The notes beneath the pieces are model-generated. The model worked only from the letters and a program-made list of their open reading frames with translations, was not told the origin of the DNA and made no database searches. From JBCCGR01 sp039029195 (GTDB lineage: Bacteria > Pseudomonadota > Alphaproteobacteria > Rhizobiales > Rhizobiaceae), in contig JBCCGR010000008.1 of the NCBI GenBank assembly GCA_039029195.1, positions 62,001 to 126,000 on the forward strand: a DNA stretch of 64,000 nt, written 5' to 3'. This document shows positions 1-8,355 of this stretch, piece after piece. Position 1 is the stretch's first letter, and every line of letters begins with the position of its first letter. The translations under genes were made by a program, and so were the position numbers.

Positions 1-126
1 CAAAACACCGCTGAACCAGAAGTGAAGTCTTGCTGGGCGAAGCGGGACTGCGTCCTAGTTGATCTGTGCTAAAGTTGGATCCGTAGACCAAGTGCCCCAG
101 ACCTGATGAGAAGCGGAGCTTTCTCC

Positions 127-1278
127 ATGCCGATCCAAACCCGCAAATTTTCAACCCTTGCCCTGCTCGGAGCCGCAATCGCGCTCAGCAACATTTCCTC
201 CGATGGGGCGCAGGCGGAAGTGGTTCGCGCCGGAAAAATCAAAGTAAATGTTGAAACAATCGCCAGCGGACTGAAAAACCCCTGGGGGTTGGCATTTGTC
301 TCCGCCGATACGATGCTGGTTACAGAACGTCCGGGCCGGTTGCGGTTGATCAGCGAAGGGCAAATCTCCGCCCCATTGCGCGGTGTGCCCAAGGTCGCCG
401 CCGTTGGTCAAGGTGGAATGCTCGATGTCGCGCTTGATCCAGATTTTGCGAATAACAATCTGATCTATCTCAGCTACGCGAAACAATCCTCAGGCGGATA
501 TGCAACAGCGGTAGGTCGCGGCAAGCTTGTCATCAACGGTTCCCGCGCCAGACTTGATGGTTTTCGCGAGATATTTTCGGTCGCGAAGAAATCAGGTGGT
601 GGCGTACACTTCGGTTCCCGACTGGTGTTTGGCCGCGACAAAACCCTGTTCATCACATCCGGAGACCGCGGCCAGCAGGACCGTGCCCAGAACCCGTTTG
701 ATGGCGCCGGCAGCGTGCTGCGCATCAATCGCGATGGATCAATCCCCAAGGACAATCCGTTTGCTGATGGCAAGGACGGAGCACCCGCCATCTGGTCAAC
801 CGGCCATCGGAACCCGCAAGGTGCCGCACTTCATCCTGAAACCGGTGAACTGTGGACGGTCGAACATGGCGCACGCGGCGGCGACGAGATCAATCGACCG
901 CTCGCCGGGAAAAATTATGGCTGGCCAGTGATTTCCTACGGCACGCACTATTCCGGACGGAAAATCGGGATTGGCAAGGCGGCGGACGGCTTTGAACAGC
1001 CGCTTTATTATTGGGATCCCTCCATCGCCCCATCAGGCCTCAACTTCTACACCGGAGATGCCATTCCTGAATGGAAGGGCAGCCTGTTTGTCGGAGCACT
1101 CAAATTTCGCATGCTGGTTCGCCTCACAGTGGATGGCACGAAAATAGTCAGCGAGGAGCGCTTGTTCTCGAAGCGCTATGGCCGTATTCGGGACGTTCGC
1201 ACCGGCCCGGCGGGCAATCTGTGGCTTCTGACTGACGCTCGCGACGGCAGAGTGCTGAAGATTTCGCCCGCACAATAG
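127..1278 (+). CDS. PQQ-dependent aldose sugar dehydrogenase family protein (YliI/Asd type)
   Basis: Predicted periplasmic soluble sugar dehydrogenase with a six-bladed beta-propeller that uses PQQ. The N-terminus has a basic stretch, a hydrophobic core and an AQA cleavage site around residue 30, so export by Sec is likely. Family hallmarks are visible: GLKNPWGLAF near residue 50, HFGSRL with the presumed catalytic His near residue 161, SGDRG, GHRNPQG near 226, and WTVEHGARGGDEIN followed by NYGWP. The reading frame is open from an ATG at 106, but the ATG at 127 has a GGAG 8 bases upstream and gives a cleaner signal peptide, so I chose it. Natural substrate and the source of PQQ cannot be told; no pqq genes are in the window. 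Family assignment is firm, activity is inferred. Confidence 0.88.
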   Translation: MPIQTRKFSTLALLGAAIALSNISSDGAQAEVVRAGKIKVNVETIASGLKNPWGLAFVSADTMLVTERPGRLRLISEGQISAPLRGVPKVAAVGQGGMLDVALDPDFANNNLIYLSYAKQSSGGYATAVGRGKLVINGSRARLDGFREIFSVAKKSGGGVHFGSRLVFGRDKTLFITSGDRGQQDRAQNPFDGAGSVLRINRDGSIPKDNPFADGKDGAPAIWSTGHRNPQGAALHPETGELWTVEHGARGGDEINRPLAGKNYGWPVISYGTHYSGRKIGIGKAADGFEQPLYYWDPSIAPSGLNFYTGDAIPEWKGSLFVGALKFRMLVRLTVDGTKIVSEERLFSKRYGRIRDVRTGPAGNLWLLTDARDGRVLKISPAQ

Positions 1279-1323
1279 ATCACGGATCATAAAGAGCCGG
1301 TCGTTATCTGAAGGACATCCGGC

Positions 1324-1842
1324 TTGAGGAAGAAATTCGTGACAACGCTGCTCGTCATCATTTGTCTGATCGCGGTGCTGGGCGCTGCATTTGTGATCGT
1401 CGGTCGCGAGCGCAGCTTCGAAATGATGGCGGGGTCTGCTGATCTCGGTGCTGTACCAATTGCGTCGTTAAAACAGAGCAAGCGCACCAATCACGCCCTC
1501 GCCTGCCCTCCGGAACATTGCACAGATCGGCGACCTGATATCGCATCTCCGATCTACGCGCTGTCTGTTGGTGAATTGAGGGACAAATTAAAGACCCAGC
1601 TCGACAAGGAAGCTCTGCTGGAGCCTGTCGGGCACACAGACAACCCGCTGTCAGATCGCTATGTTCAGCGCAGCTATTGGTTCCGTTTTCCGGACACCAT
1701 TCAGATCGACTATATCCCTCTTGGTGACAATAGCTCGACGATTGCGATCTATTCGCGTTCGCAGTTGGGCCGCAAGGATTTCGGGGTCAATCTGGCCCGG
1801 ATTCAGCGCTGGCTTGGTCACATTGCCGACGCAGAAGAATAG
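1324..1842 (+). CDS. DUF1499 family protein, membrane-anchored
   Basis: About 172 residues, beginning with a single hydrophobic segment (residues 5-26) that is a membrane anchor or uncleaved signal. The remainder carries the DUF1499 pattern: a QRS block near residue 122, RFPD followed by a hydrophobic strand, IYSRSQLGRKDFGVN near 150 and a terminal RIQRWL. Function of DUF1499 proteins is unknown. The start is a TTG with an AAGGA sequence 7-8 bases upstream. It follows the sugar dehydrogenase by 45 bases on the same strand and may be co-transcribed. A strong hairpin terminator overlaps its stop codon. Confidence 0.8.
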   Translation: MRKKFVTTLLVIICLIAVLGAAFVIVGRERSFEMMAGSADLGAVPIASLKQSKRTNHALACPPEHCTDRRPDIASPIYALSVGELRDKLKTQLDKEALLEPVGHTDNPLSDRYVQRSYWFRFPDTIQIDYIPLGDNSSTIAIYSRSQLGRKDFGVNLARIQRWLGHIADAEE

Positions 1843-1870
1843 GCCGGGATCGAAATCCCGGCCCTTTATT
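1842..1870 (+). terminator. Rho-independent terminator after DUF1499 gene
   Basis: A perfect 9-bp GC-rich stem (GGCCGGGAT at 1842-1850 with ATCCCGGCC at 1855-1863) closes a CGAA tetraloop and is followed by CTTTATT. The stem begins inside the TAG stop codon. It separates the rightward pair of genes from the leftward TPR gene. Confidence 0.85.
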
Positions 1871-1893
1871 CAAGTCCGAAAATACCTGGCTGA

Positions 1894-2439
1894 TCAGTTC
1901 ACCTTGTAGGCGTCGATCTGCTTCTTCAGCTCTGCATATTCGGCGCAACCGGTGCCGCAACGCTTTTCGATTTCAACAAGCTGCTCGCGGGCGGATGCCA
2001 GATCACCTTTTTGCAGGAAGGCTTCACCCATATAAGAGCGAACCAGCGTGTAATCAGGGTCGATGCGCAGCGCTTCTTTGTAGTAGCCCATGCCCACATC
2101 AATGCGGCCGGCTTTGCGGTGCGAATAGCCCAGATAGTTCAGCACGCGTGGATCGCTTTTGTTGCTCGCATAGCTGAGCGTGACAATCGCTTCATCGTAG
2201 CGACCGGTGAAGGCAAGATCACGTGCGGCTTCATAAAGATTGTTGTCATCAAGCAGATTGCTTTTGACAACCACGCATTTCTTTTTCGACTTATCCCAGA
2301 CCTTGCCTTTGCGGCACTGGGGAAGCGTTGTTGAGCTGTCACCGTCGCCAGCGGCATATACGGGAGTGAATGCAAAAGCCGAAGCTGCGACAGCAGTGGC
2401 TGCAAGCGCGTTGGTGAGGGTCCGGGAAGTAAGTTTCAT
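1894..2439 (-). CDS. Secreted tetratricopeptide repeat protein
   Basis: 181 residues with a clear Sec signal peptide (Ala-rich core, cleavage after VYA near residue 29). Next comes a short Cys-containing segment (PQCRKGKVWDKSKKKC), then two to three TPR-like helical repeats, with the motifs ALRIDPDY near residue 125 and AFLQKGD near 142. Two more Cys near the C-terminus (RCGTGC) suggest disulfides, which fits a periplasmic location. TPR proteins of this size usually act as protein-binding adaptors; no partner is evident. Start ATG has GGAG 8 bases upstream. Confidence 0.8.
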   Translation of the reverse strand: MKLTSRTLTNALAATAVAASAFAFTPVYAAGDGDSSTTLPQCRKGKVWDKSKKKCVVVKSNLLDDNNLYEAARDLAFTGRYDEAIVTLSYASNKSDPRVLNYLGYSHRKAGRIDVGMGYYKEALRIDPDYTLVRSYMGEAFLQKGDLASAREQLVEIEKRCGTGCAEYAELKKQIDAYKVN

Positions 2440-2744
2440 CGATGTTCTCCTTCAGGAATTACTTCATACGCGAGTTTGGTCTCGCCGGATTATCAGTTCG
2501 AATCTCTTTTTCCGAAAGCCCGGGATCTGAACCGCAACGGATCAAGGCGTTGATTGCGGATTGATGACCTTCGGTAACCTTCGCTCAGAACTATGGTGCC
2601 AAACCCGGCAGATTCCAACTAAACTTAACGTTCACGGCAAGAATAAATTTGTGATGCGCAACAATCGAATAATTCTGCACAACCAGGTGTTCTATCCGGT
2701 GGAGCCCTATCCAGTACTTGCCAAAGCGCTTGATTTTGGGCGGC
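2440..2744. other. Intergenic region without a gene (about 305 bases)
   Basis: Lies between the start of the TPR gene and the end of the DUF1176 gene, both on the minus strand, so it should hold the TPR gene promoter and the end of the DUF1176 transcript. I found no convincing ORF, no strong terminator with a U-run and no RNA gene. Base composition is somewhat more AT-rich than the flanks between about 2620 and 2700. Confidence 0.5.
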
Positions 2745-3806
2745 TCATGGCCAGATTTTTGGCCAGTTTTCCAACGGAATGTTCTGGCCGTCACAATCAT
2801 CCTTGCGGCGCAGTTCTTTCAAAACGAAGCCCGAATCGCCTCCATCGCTCCACTGCCATGTGGTCAGCAGACCGCAGTCTCCGATGCCGCGCCCTTTAAA
2901 GAATGCCGAGAGCGTTTTCTTGTTGCGATCCCAATCAAGATTGTAAGCCCCGTAGGTCACGCCGGGACCATTGGCTCCCATTTGCGGCAACCCGACGATT
3001 TGGGCCGCGCCCGTTTTTTCTTCCCTAAAGATCGCGTAGTAGGCGTTGTAAGCTCCCGGCCCGCCGCATGGCAAAATGTAGATGCGCGTATGCTCGTCCG
3101 GCACATCGGAGAACGGGTTCAGCGCCGCGAAAGTGTCAGGCGCGATGTCTGAGCATTCAAACGTCGCTGCTTCCCAGGCAGCGCGAATCTTCGGCGGAAG
3201 CTGACCGGCGGAAGAATATTGGCGCGGCCCTTCGATCTGTTGAGGAATTTTTCCGCCAACCGCATGCAGAGCGTCGGTCTGTTCCAGCCTTTGCTGCGCT
3301 TCGTCCACAAAAAGTGCGGCGGCCACCACGCCGGACAACGAAAAACTCCCCTCAATATTACCATCTGAGGCGTAAACCCGCGCTGAGAGCGACGATCCCG
3401 CTTTCATCGCGGGAAAAAGCGTTGCCTGTATTGCCGGGCCAGAAAACACCCATGGATCATATTCCCCGCTTCTGGAGGCCTGATTGAACGGAAGTTCAAA
3501 CCGCGTTGCCCCGCCATCGACTACGAGCAGAAGCCGCTCCGGCGTTCCCCGATCCTGCGGAACATAGACCGAGAGTTTCAGCGGCGTGTTCGGTCCAAAT
3601 TCCCGCGTCAGAGAGAAAGTCGTGACGCTCTCTCCGTTCGACTGGGTCGAAAGAGTGCAGCTGAGCGCATTCGTGCAGTAGACCGACCAGTCCCTGAAGG
3701 TTTTTGATGGTCCCGCAAACGACTGAACCGCTGTTGCGAACAACAGAATAATCGGTAGAACAAATCTCAGTATCAAACCCATGACAGTGTCTCGCATTGT
3801 TTCCAT
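2745..3806 (-). CDS. DUF1176 domain-containing protein, secreted
   Basis: About 353 residues. A hydrophobic signal sequence ends at a SFAG site, followed by the KTFRDWSVYCTN opening seen in invasion-associated and DUF1176-type proteins. The C-terminal half has paired cysteines (FECSD, ILPCGGPGAYNAYY, GDCGLLTTWQW, RKDDCDGQ) and ends ENWPKIWP, a typical DUF1176 tail. The family is periplasmic and of unknown function. The frame extends 13 codons further upstream to 3845, but that part is proline-rich and precedes the signal peptide; the ATG at 3806, or the one at 3797, is more likely. A perfect inverted repeat sits just upstream. Confidence 0.8.
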   Translation of the reverse strand: METMRDTVMGLILRFVLPIILLFATAVQSFAGPSKTFRDWSVYCTNALSCTLSTQSNGESVTTFSLTREFGPNTPLKLSVYVPQDRGTPERLLLVVDGGATRFELPFNQASRSGEYDPWVFSGPAIQATLFPAMKAGSSLSARVYASDGNIEGSFSLSGVVAAALFVDEAQQRLEQTDALHAVGGKIPQQIEGPRQYSSAGQLPPKIRAAWEAATFECSDIAPDTFAALNPFSDVPDEHTRIYILPCGGPGAYNAYYAIFREEKTGAAQIVGLPQMGANGPGVTYGAYNLDWDRNKKTLSAFFKGRGIGDCGLLTTWQWSDGGDSGFVLKELRRKDDCDGQNIPLENWPKIWP

Positions 3807-3845
3807 TCCGCCGAGTTGAGGCGGCGCGTTTGGGCCCCTGCGCAA

Positions 3846-3864
3846 TGTTCGAGATTATCGAACA
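3846..3864. promoter_or_regulatory. Perfect 7-bp inverted repeat (candidate operator)
   Basis: TGTTCGA at 3846-3852 and TCGAACA at 3858-3864 are exact reverse complements around a 5-base spacer. The repeat lies about 40 bases upstream of the chosen DUF1176 start and in the divergent region shared with the DMT transporter gene. The symmetry and location suggest a dimeric regulator site; no regulator gene adjoins it. Confidence 0.4.
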
Positions 3865-3987
3865 CCGCGGCAAATATTCTAGGCATGAGCGTACGGACCG
3901 TCACCTGATTTTTCACATCTGTAACGCCGTTGCTCGACCTTATGCATTCTGCTTGCCCGGGCAGAGGGGACCAGATAGAGACGCCTG

Positions 3988-4923
3988 ATGTCCAGAATCA
4001 CAGCCAATCTTCTCCTTCTTCTTGCGGGTCTCCTCTGGGGCCTTGGCTTTGTTGCGCAAAGCACTGCGATGGATGATCTGGGCCCAATGTTGTTTGTGGG
4101 ATTGCGCTTCCTGATCGCTGCTTTGGTGGTTCTGCCGTTTGCAGTTGCAGAATCTAGTCGGAATCGCGGACAGAAAAGAAACCAGATGAACTGGTCGGAG
4201 GCAGCATGGCCGGTGATCTGGATTGGACTGGTTTTTTCCATCGGAACGGTGTTGCAACAGGCTGGCATTCTGACAACGACCATTACAAATGCCGGTTTTC
4301 TCACAAGCCTATACGTGGTGCTTGTGCCTGTGCTGGTTTTTCTGGTGCTGCGGGAACAGCAACACTGGATCGTGTGGCCCTGCTCGGTGGCGGCCATTAT
4401 CGGTATCTATCTTCTGGGCGGTGGGTCGTTGTCGGGATTGCAGCCGGGTGATCTGTTGATGATTGCCTGTGCCTTTTTCTGGGCGGTTCATGTGATCCTG
4501 ATCGGCAAGGCCGCCCAAAAGTTTGGCAACCCCATCATGATTGCCACTCTTCAATTTGCCATCTGCGGCGCTTTTGGGTTTGCCGGGTTTGGCATCGCAC
4601 AGATCATAGGCTGGGTAGACGAACCGTGGCCAACACTTGCACAGGTCTGGGCAGCCATGCCCGAAGTGCTCTATGCGGCTGTTGTTGCCGCTGCCATCGG
4701 ATTTACCCTGCAGGCTATCGCCCAGCAGCACACCCGTCCGGCAGATGCCGCGATTTTGCTTTCTTCAGAGTCCCTGTTCGCCGCTCTGTTTGGCGCGACG
4801 CTGCTCTCCGAGGTGCTGAGCGTCCCTGCCTACATGGGGTGCGGCCTGATTTTTGTGGCCATTCTGGCTGTGCAAGTCATACCGGAACTTGCGAACCGTG
4901 CAGCGGTGCGAAATTCGGCCTGA
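3988..4923 (+). CDS. DMT superfamily transporter (EamA family)
   Basis: 311 residues with ten predicted membrane segments in two EamA halves, each about 130-140 residues. The first helix has the usual GLLWGLGF motif, and the second half begins at the GDLLMIACAFFWAVHVILIG segment near residue 160. Inner-membrane exporter of metabolites; the substrate cannot be inferred. The start codon follows a weak purine-rich site. It is divergent from the DUF1176 gene and is followed by a new promoter with a Cpx-like box, so it is probably monocistronic. Confidence 0.88.
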   Translation: MSRITANLLLLLAGLLWGLGFVAQSTAMDDLGPMLFVGLRFLIAALVVLPFAVAESSRNRGQKRNQMNWSEAAWPVIWIGLVFSIGTVLQQAGILTTTITNAGFLTSLYVVLVPVLVFLVLREQQHWIVWPCSVAAIIGIYLLGGGSLSGLQPGDLLMIACAFFWAVHVILIGKAAQKFGNPIMIATLQFAICGAFGFAGFGIAQIIGWVDEPWPTLAQVWAAMPEVLYAAVVAAAIGFTLQAIAQQHTRPADAAILLSSESLFAALFGATLLSEVLSVPAYMGCGLIFVAILAVQVIPELANRAAVRNSA

Positions 4924-4939
4924 GGGTGCAAAGCACGTC

Positions 4940-4954
4940 TTTACATAACTTTAC
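4940..4954 (-). promoter_or_regulatory. CpxR-type box (GTAAA-N5-GTAAA)
   Basis: On the minus strand the sequence reads GTAAA GTTAT GTAAA, a perfect match to the CpxR consensus known from enterobacteria; on the plus strand it is TTTAC-ATAAC-TTTAC. It lies about 84 bases upstream of the CpxP/Spy-like gene that heads a regulator-kinase operon. Autoregulation by the downstream response regulator is my inference. Confidence 0.6.
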
Positions 4955-5037
4955 CGCCCCGAGACAGGCGGGCAACAAAGGGCTCCTAGATTGTGGATGT
5001 CGCCCAACGGTGAAACCCATCATCAAAGGAACCCAAC

Positions 5038-5625
5038 ATGACTTCCGAACACACCAACAACACGCCAAAGCCTCCCAAAAGCACCAGCAACCGGGGTTTC
5101 TGGGTCATCGGCGGTGTCGCCGCTCTGGTTATGACATCCGTGCTTGGCGCTCAGGCCTTTACCAGTTCCAAGACCTATCAGCACATCAAGGCTGAAGGTG
5201 GCATCGCCCCAATCGCCGCTCACTGGGGTGGGCATCGCGGTCGCGGTTCCATGACTGAAGAGCAGATGAACAAGCGCGTGGAAAAGATGGTGAAGCATCT
5301 CGCCATCGAGATTGAAGCCAATGACGAGCAGGAAGTTCAGCTCATTGCGCTTGCTAAAGCCTTCATCAAGGACGCCCGCCCGCGGGTTATGGGAATGCGC
5401 GACTCATACGTCGAGCTGACCGACATTCTGACGGCAGAGACCATCGACAAGGCGGCGCTGGAACAGGTTCGCGCTTCACGCCTTGCTGAAATTGACGCAA
5501 TTTCCAAGGAGTTCGCGGACACGGTTGCGAAGGCAGCGGAAGTGCTGACACCGGAACAACGCAAAATTGTCGCTGAGCGCGTCAAAATGCTTCGGTCCAT
5601 GCGGGGCCGCTGGCATCGGGGCTGA
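5038..5625 (+). CDS. CpxP/Spy-like periplasmic protein (LTxxQ family)
   Basis: 195 residues with a hydrophobic segment at 22-42 (signal anchor or signal peptide), then a mostly helical, charged domain. Two LTxxQ-like motifs are visible: MTEEQ near residue 72 and LTPEQ near 177, the hallmark of CpxP/Spy and periplasmic heavy-metal-sensor proteins. In that family the protein binds unfolded envelope proteins or restrains the sensor kinase. Here it directly precedes a response regulator and kinase and has a Cpx-type box upstream, which supports the same role. An AAAGGAACC ribosome site precedes the ATG. His- and Gly-rich patches (HWGGHRGRG, RGRWHRG) could bind metal. Confidence 0.75.
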   Translation: MTSEHTNNTPKPPKSTSNRGFWVIGGVAALVMTSVLGAQAFTSSKTYQHIKAEGGIAPIAAHWGGHRGRGSMTEEQMNKRVEKMVKHLAIEIEANDEQEVQLIALAKAFIKDARPRVMGMRDSYVELTDILTAETIDKAALEQVRASRLAEIDAISKEFADTVAKAAEVLTPEQRKIVAERVKMLRSMRGRWHRG

Positions 5626-5661
5626 TTTCAGGTTAGAGACTCCTCGGGGATCAATTTCAAC

Positions 5662-6363
5662 GTGTCGTGTGCTGTGACCTGTCGACTTCTCCTGGTAGAA
5701 GATGATCCCCGCCTCGCCGAGATGGTCAAAGACTATCTCGGCGAGAATGGTTTTGATGTGGTGATTGCCACATCCGGCGAAGACGGGCTGGCCCGCCTTT
5801 CCGGCAACAGCTTTCAACTGATGATCCTCGATATCATGCTCCCCGGGATTGACGGACTGGAAGTGTGCCGCCGTGCCCGCGCCGATCATCAGGAACTTCC
5901 CATTCTGATGCTGACCGCCAAGGGCGACGCAATGGATCGGATAATCGGTCTTGAATTGGGTGCAGACGACTATCTACCCAAACCGTTCGAACCGCGGGAA
6001 TTGCTGGCGCGCCTGAAGGCGATATTGCGGCGTGGCACCACAACTGGATCATCCGATGTGCTGCGATTTGGTCGGCTGGACGTGGATGTGGGTGCCCGTG
6101 AGGCGCGCCTTGAGGGAACGCGATGCGACCTCACCGCGCATCAGTTCAACCTGTTGGAAGCGATGGCGCGCTCACCGGGCCGGGTCCTGTCGCGCGAGCT
6201 CCTGATGGAACAGGTGAAGGGTGAAACGTTGGAAGCCTTTGATCGCTCAATTGATGTCCACATTTCGCGTATCCGCGCTGAAATTGAGGATGACGTGAAG
6301 GCTCCAAAGCGCGTCGTCACAGTGCGAGGTGCCGGCTATGTGTTTGCGCGGACACAGGACTGA
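5662..6363 (+). CDS. OmpR/CpxR-type response regulator
   Basis: 233 residues: receiver domain (about 7-120) and winged-helix DNA-binding domain (about 137-230). Receiver residues are intact: acidic EDD near 13, phosphoacceptor Asp in LMILDIMLPG near 56, Thr in MLTAKG and Lys in YLPKPF. The C-terminal domain ends GAGYVFAR, typical of the OmpR class. The start is GTG with only a weak ribosome site. It lies 36 bases after the CpxP-like gene and 9 bases before the kinase gene, so the three form an operon. Gene order and the upstream box support a Cpx-like envelope-stress regulator; orthology to CpxR is inferred. Confidence 0.85.
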   Translation: MSCAVTCRLLLVEDDPRLAEMVKDYLGENGFDVVIATSGEDGLARLSGNSFQLMILDIMLPGIDGLEVCRRARADHQELPILMLTAKGDAMDRIIGLELGADDYLPKPFEPRELLARLKAILRRGTTTGSSDVLRFGRLDVDVGAREARLEGTRCDLTAHQFNLLEAMARSPGRVLSRELLMEQVKGETLEAFDRSIDVHISRIRAEIEDDVKAPKRVVTVRGAGYVFARTQD

Positions 6364-6372
6364 TCCGGTCCG

Positions 6373-7620
6373 ATGAAACACCTCTACAAGCAGATCTATC
6401 TAACAATTATCGCCACCCTCGTGCTGACCGTGATTGTGGCATCGGCGGTCTGGGAAATCTGGGGTGAGCGGCACTTTGGTCATGACACCTTTCGCTCGGT
6501 CTCAAAGCTGATTGCACTGGGCCTCGCGCCCATTGAAGAGCCGATTGACCAGCAGCAACTCAAGGTCACGGGCCTCGCAAGGGAAATCGGCGTCGCAATC
6601 TCTCTCTATTCATCGGGTGGGGATCACCTTGCCAGTTCGTCGCGGCGGCTCGCACTGCCGAAACACGACCGGCGCCGTCCTGGATGGGCGCGCGGCAAAG
6701 GTGGCCCGGTCTGGGTGTTTCGACTTCCCGACCGGCGCTGGGTGATTGCGCAGTCCCCCCGTTTCCGACGGCGTCCTGTTATTGCTGTTCTCATGCTGCT
6801 TGGCGGCGTTGCGCTGGTGATCGGACTTTGCGCCTATCCGCTTGTGCGGCGACTCACCGGTCGCCTCGAACGCCTGCAACAAGGTGTTGATCGTGTGGGC
6901 GCGGGTGACTTCTCAACGCGCGTGCAGGTGGAGGGCCGCGATGAGGTTGCGCGCCTTGCCACCAGCTTCAACCACGCAGCGGAGCGCATTGAAAACCTGC
7001 TTTCCGCGCACAAGCAGTTGCTTGCCAACGCCTCTCACGAATTGCGCACGCCATTGTCGCGCATTCGGCTTGGTCTGGAATTGCTACGCGAGCAGGCCGG
7101 ATCAGAACGCAAGGAGGCGCTGCAACAGGACATCGGCGAACTTGATATGCTGATTGACGAAATCCTGCTTATGAGCCGCATCGACAATATGGATGGTGAG
7201 CACGAGCAGGAGCCTGTTGATCTTCTGGCCATCGCAGCAGTGGAATGTGCTCACTATGAAGATTGTGAAATCAGTGGCGATCACCTGACCGTTTCCGGGG
7301 ACGGGCGACTGATCCAGCGTGCGATCCGCAACGGGCTCGAAAACGCTCACATCCACGGCAAGCCGCCCGTGACCCTGCATATTTCGCAATCAGGAGAATT
7401 GGCCACCGTCAAAATCACCGATCAGGGTTCGGGTGTATCAGACGCAGATCGGGAAAAAGTGTTCGACCCGTTCTATCGGGCCAAAGGAAAGCAGGGGGTC
7501 AAAGGGTCAGGCCTTGGCCTCGCCATTGTGCGCCAGATTGCCAAAATCCACGGAGGTGATGCAACGCTTGGAACAGATGACGAAGGAAAGACGTCGCTGA
7601 CGCTGACCTTCCGTGCGTAA
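6373..7620 (+). CDS. Sensor histidine kinase (CpxA/RstB-like)
   Basis: 415 residues: transmembrane helix at about 10-30, a periplasmic loop of roughly 105 residues rich in Arg near its end, a second helix at about 137-157, HAMP linker (RRLTGRLERLQQGVDRVGAGDF), a HisKA domain with SHELRTPLSR near residue 222, and a complete HATPase_c domain with the N-box (NGLENA), DQGSGV, FYRAKG and GSGLGLAIV. All catalytic elements look intact. It is 9 bases downstream of its cognate regulator. The signal is probably an envelope state, given the CpxP-like partner. Confidence 0.87.
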   Translation: MKHLYKQIYLTIIATLVLTVIVASAVWEIWGERHFGHDTFRSVSKLIALGLAPIEEPIDQQQLKVTGLAREIGVAISLYSSGGDHLASSSRRLALPKHDRRRPGWARGKGGPVWVFRLPDRRWVIAQSPRFRRRPVIAVLMLLGGVALVIGLCAYPLVRRLTGRLERLQQGVDRVGAGDFSTRVQVEGRDEVARLATSFNHAAERIENLLSAHKQLLANASHELRTPLSRIRLGLELLREQAGSERKEALQQDIGELDMLIDEILLMSRIDNMDGEHEQEPVDLLAIAAVECAHYEDCEISGDHLTVSGDGRLIQRAIRNGLENAHIHGKPPVTLHISQSGELATVKITDQGSGVSDADREKVFDPFYRAKGKQGVKGSGLGLAIVRQIAKIHGGDATLGTDDEGKTSLTLTFRA

Positions 7621-7626
7621 TTGCGC

Positions 7627-8268
7627 TCAGATCAAAAACGGATTGGTTCGCCGTTCATTGCCAAATGTGCCACCTGGTCCATGACCACACAGGAACTGAA
7701 TATCATCGCCCAGCGGCAGCAGCTTGTTCTTGATCGAGGCAATGAGATCGGCGTGGTTGCCTCCCGGCAAGTCCGTTCGGCCAATTGAGCCTGCAAACAA
7801 GACATCGCCCACATGGGCAAATTTCAGATCCTTGCAGAAGAAAACCACATGCCCAGGTGCGTGGCCCGGACAATGCAAAATCTCGAAATCCCGTCCCGCG
7901 ATGGAGACGGTGTCGCCCCCTTCCAGCCATTGGTCAGGTTGACAGTTTTTCACCGCGCCCTCGACACCGAACATGCGGCCCTGGTCTTCAAGCCCCTGCA
8001 ACAGCGACTCATCATCCTTGTGAGGGCCGATGATCTTGACGCCAAGGTCAGCCGCGAGGTCGGTCGCGCCGGCTGCGTGATCAATGTGGCCGTGGGTTAG
8101 GTAGATGGCTTCAATCGTCAGGCCCTGCGATTTGATCGCCGCCTTGATCTGGTCATTGTCGCCGCCGGGGTCAAAAACCACACCCTTTTTGCTGTCGGCA
8201 TCCCACATCAGCGCGCAATTCTGCTGAAACGGGGTGACAGGTATGATGGCAATCTGGAATTCGCCCAT
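7627..8268 (-). CDS. MBL-fold metallo-hydrolase (glyoxalase II-like)
   Basis: 213 residues from the ATG at 8268, which has AAAGG 8 bases upstream; the frame is open to 8325, but that extra part overlaps a terminator hairpin. The metal-binding motif THGHIDHAAG (HxHxDH) is complete, followed by HCPGHAPGH and a later HVGDVLFAGSIGRTDLPGG, with a final CGHGPG. This matches the YcbL-type glyoxalase II relatives: hydrolysis of S-lactoylglutathione or a similar thioester in the cytoplasm. True substrate unknown. It converges on the sensor kinase gene with 6 bases between. Confidence 0.85.
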   Translation of the reverse strand: MGEFQIAIIPVTPFQQNCALMWDADSKKGVVFDPGGDNDQIKAAIKSQGLTIEAIYLTHGHIDHAAGATDLAADLGVKIIGPHKDDESLLQGLEDQGRMFGVEGAVKNCQPDQWLEGGDTVSIAGRDFEILHCPGHAPGHVVFFCKDLKFAHVGDVLFAGSIGRTDLPGGNHADLIASIKNKLLPLGDDIQFLCGHGPGGTFGNERRTNPFLI

Positions 8269-8295
8269 TGAGCGGCCTTTCGCTGGAAATAGAAT

Positions 8296-8321
8296 CAGGC
8301 GGCGCGTTTCCGCACCGCCTG
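8296..8321 (-). terminator. Hairpin terminator after the glycine-rich protein gene
   Basis: CAGGCGG at 8296-8302 pairs with CCGCCTG at 8315-8321, extended by an inner GCG/CGC pair around a short loop; read on the minus strand it is followed by ATTCTATTT. It lies between the glycine-rich gene and the MBL gene. The T-run is imperfect. Confidence 0.55.
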
Positions 8322-8355
8322 TCACTCATTCGCAAATATCAGACTTGTTGCACAG

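Noticed and set aside
1..126. Possible upstream gene end or promoter before the sugar dehydrogenase
   Set aside because: No frame of note and no clear -35/-10 pair; the window edge prevents a call.
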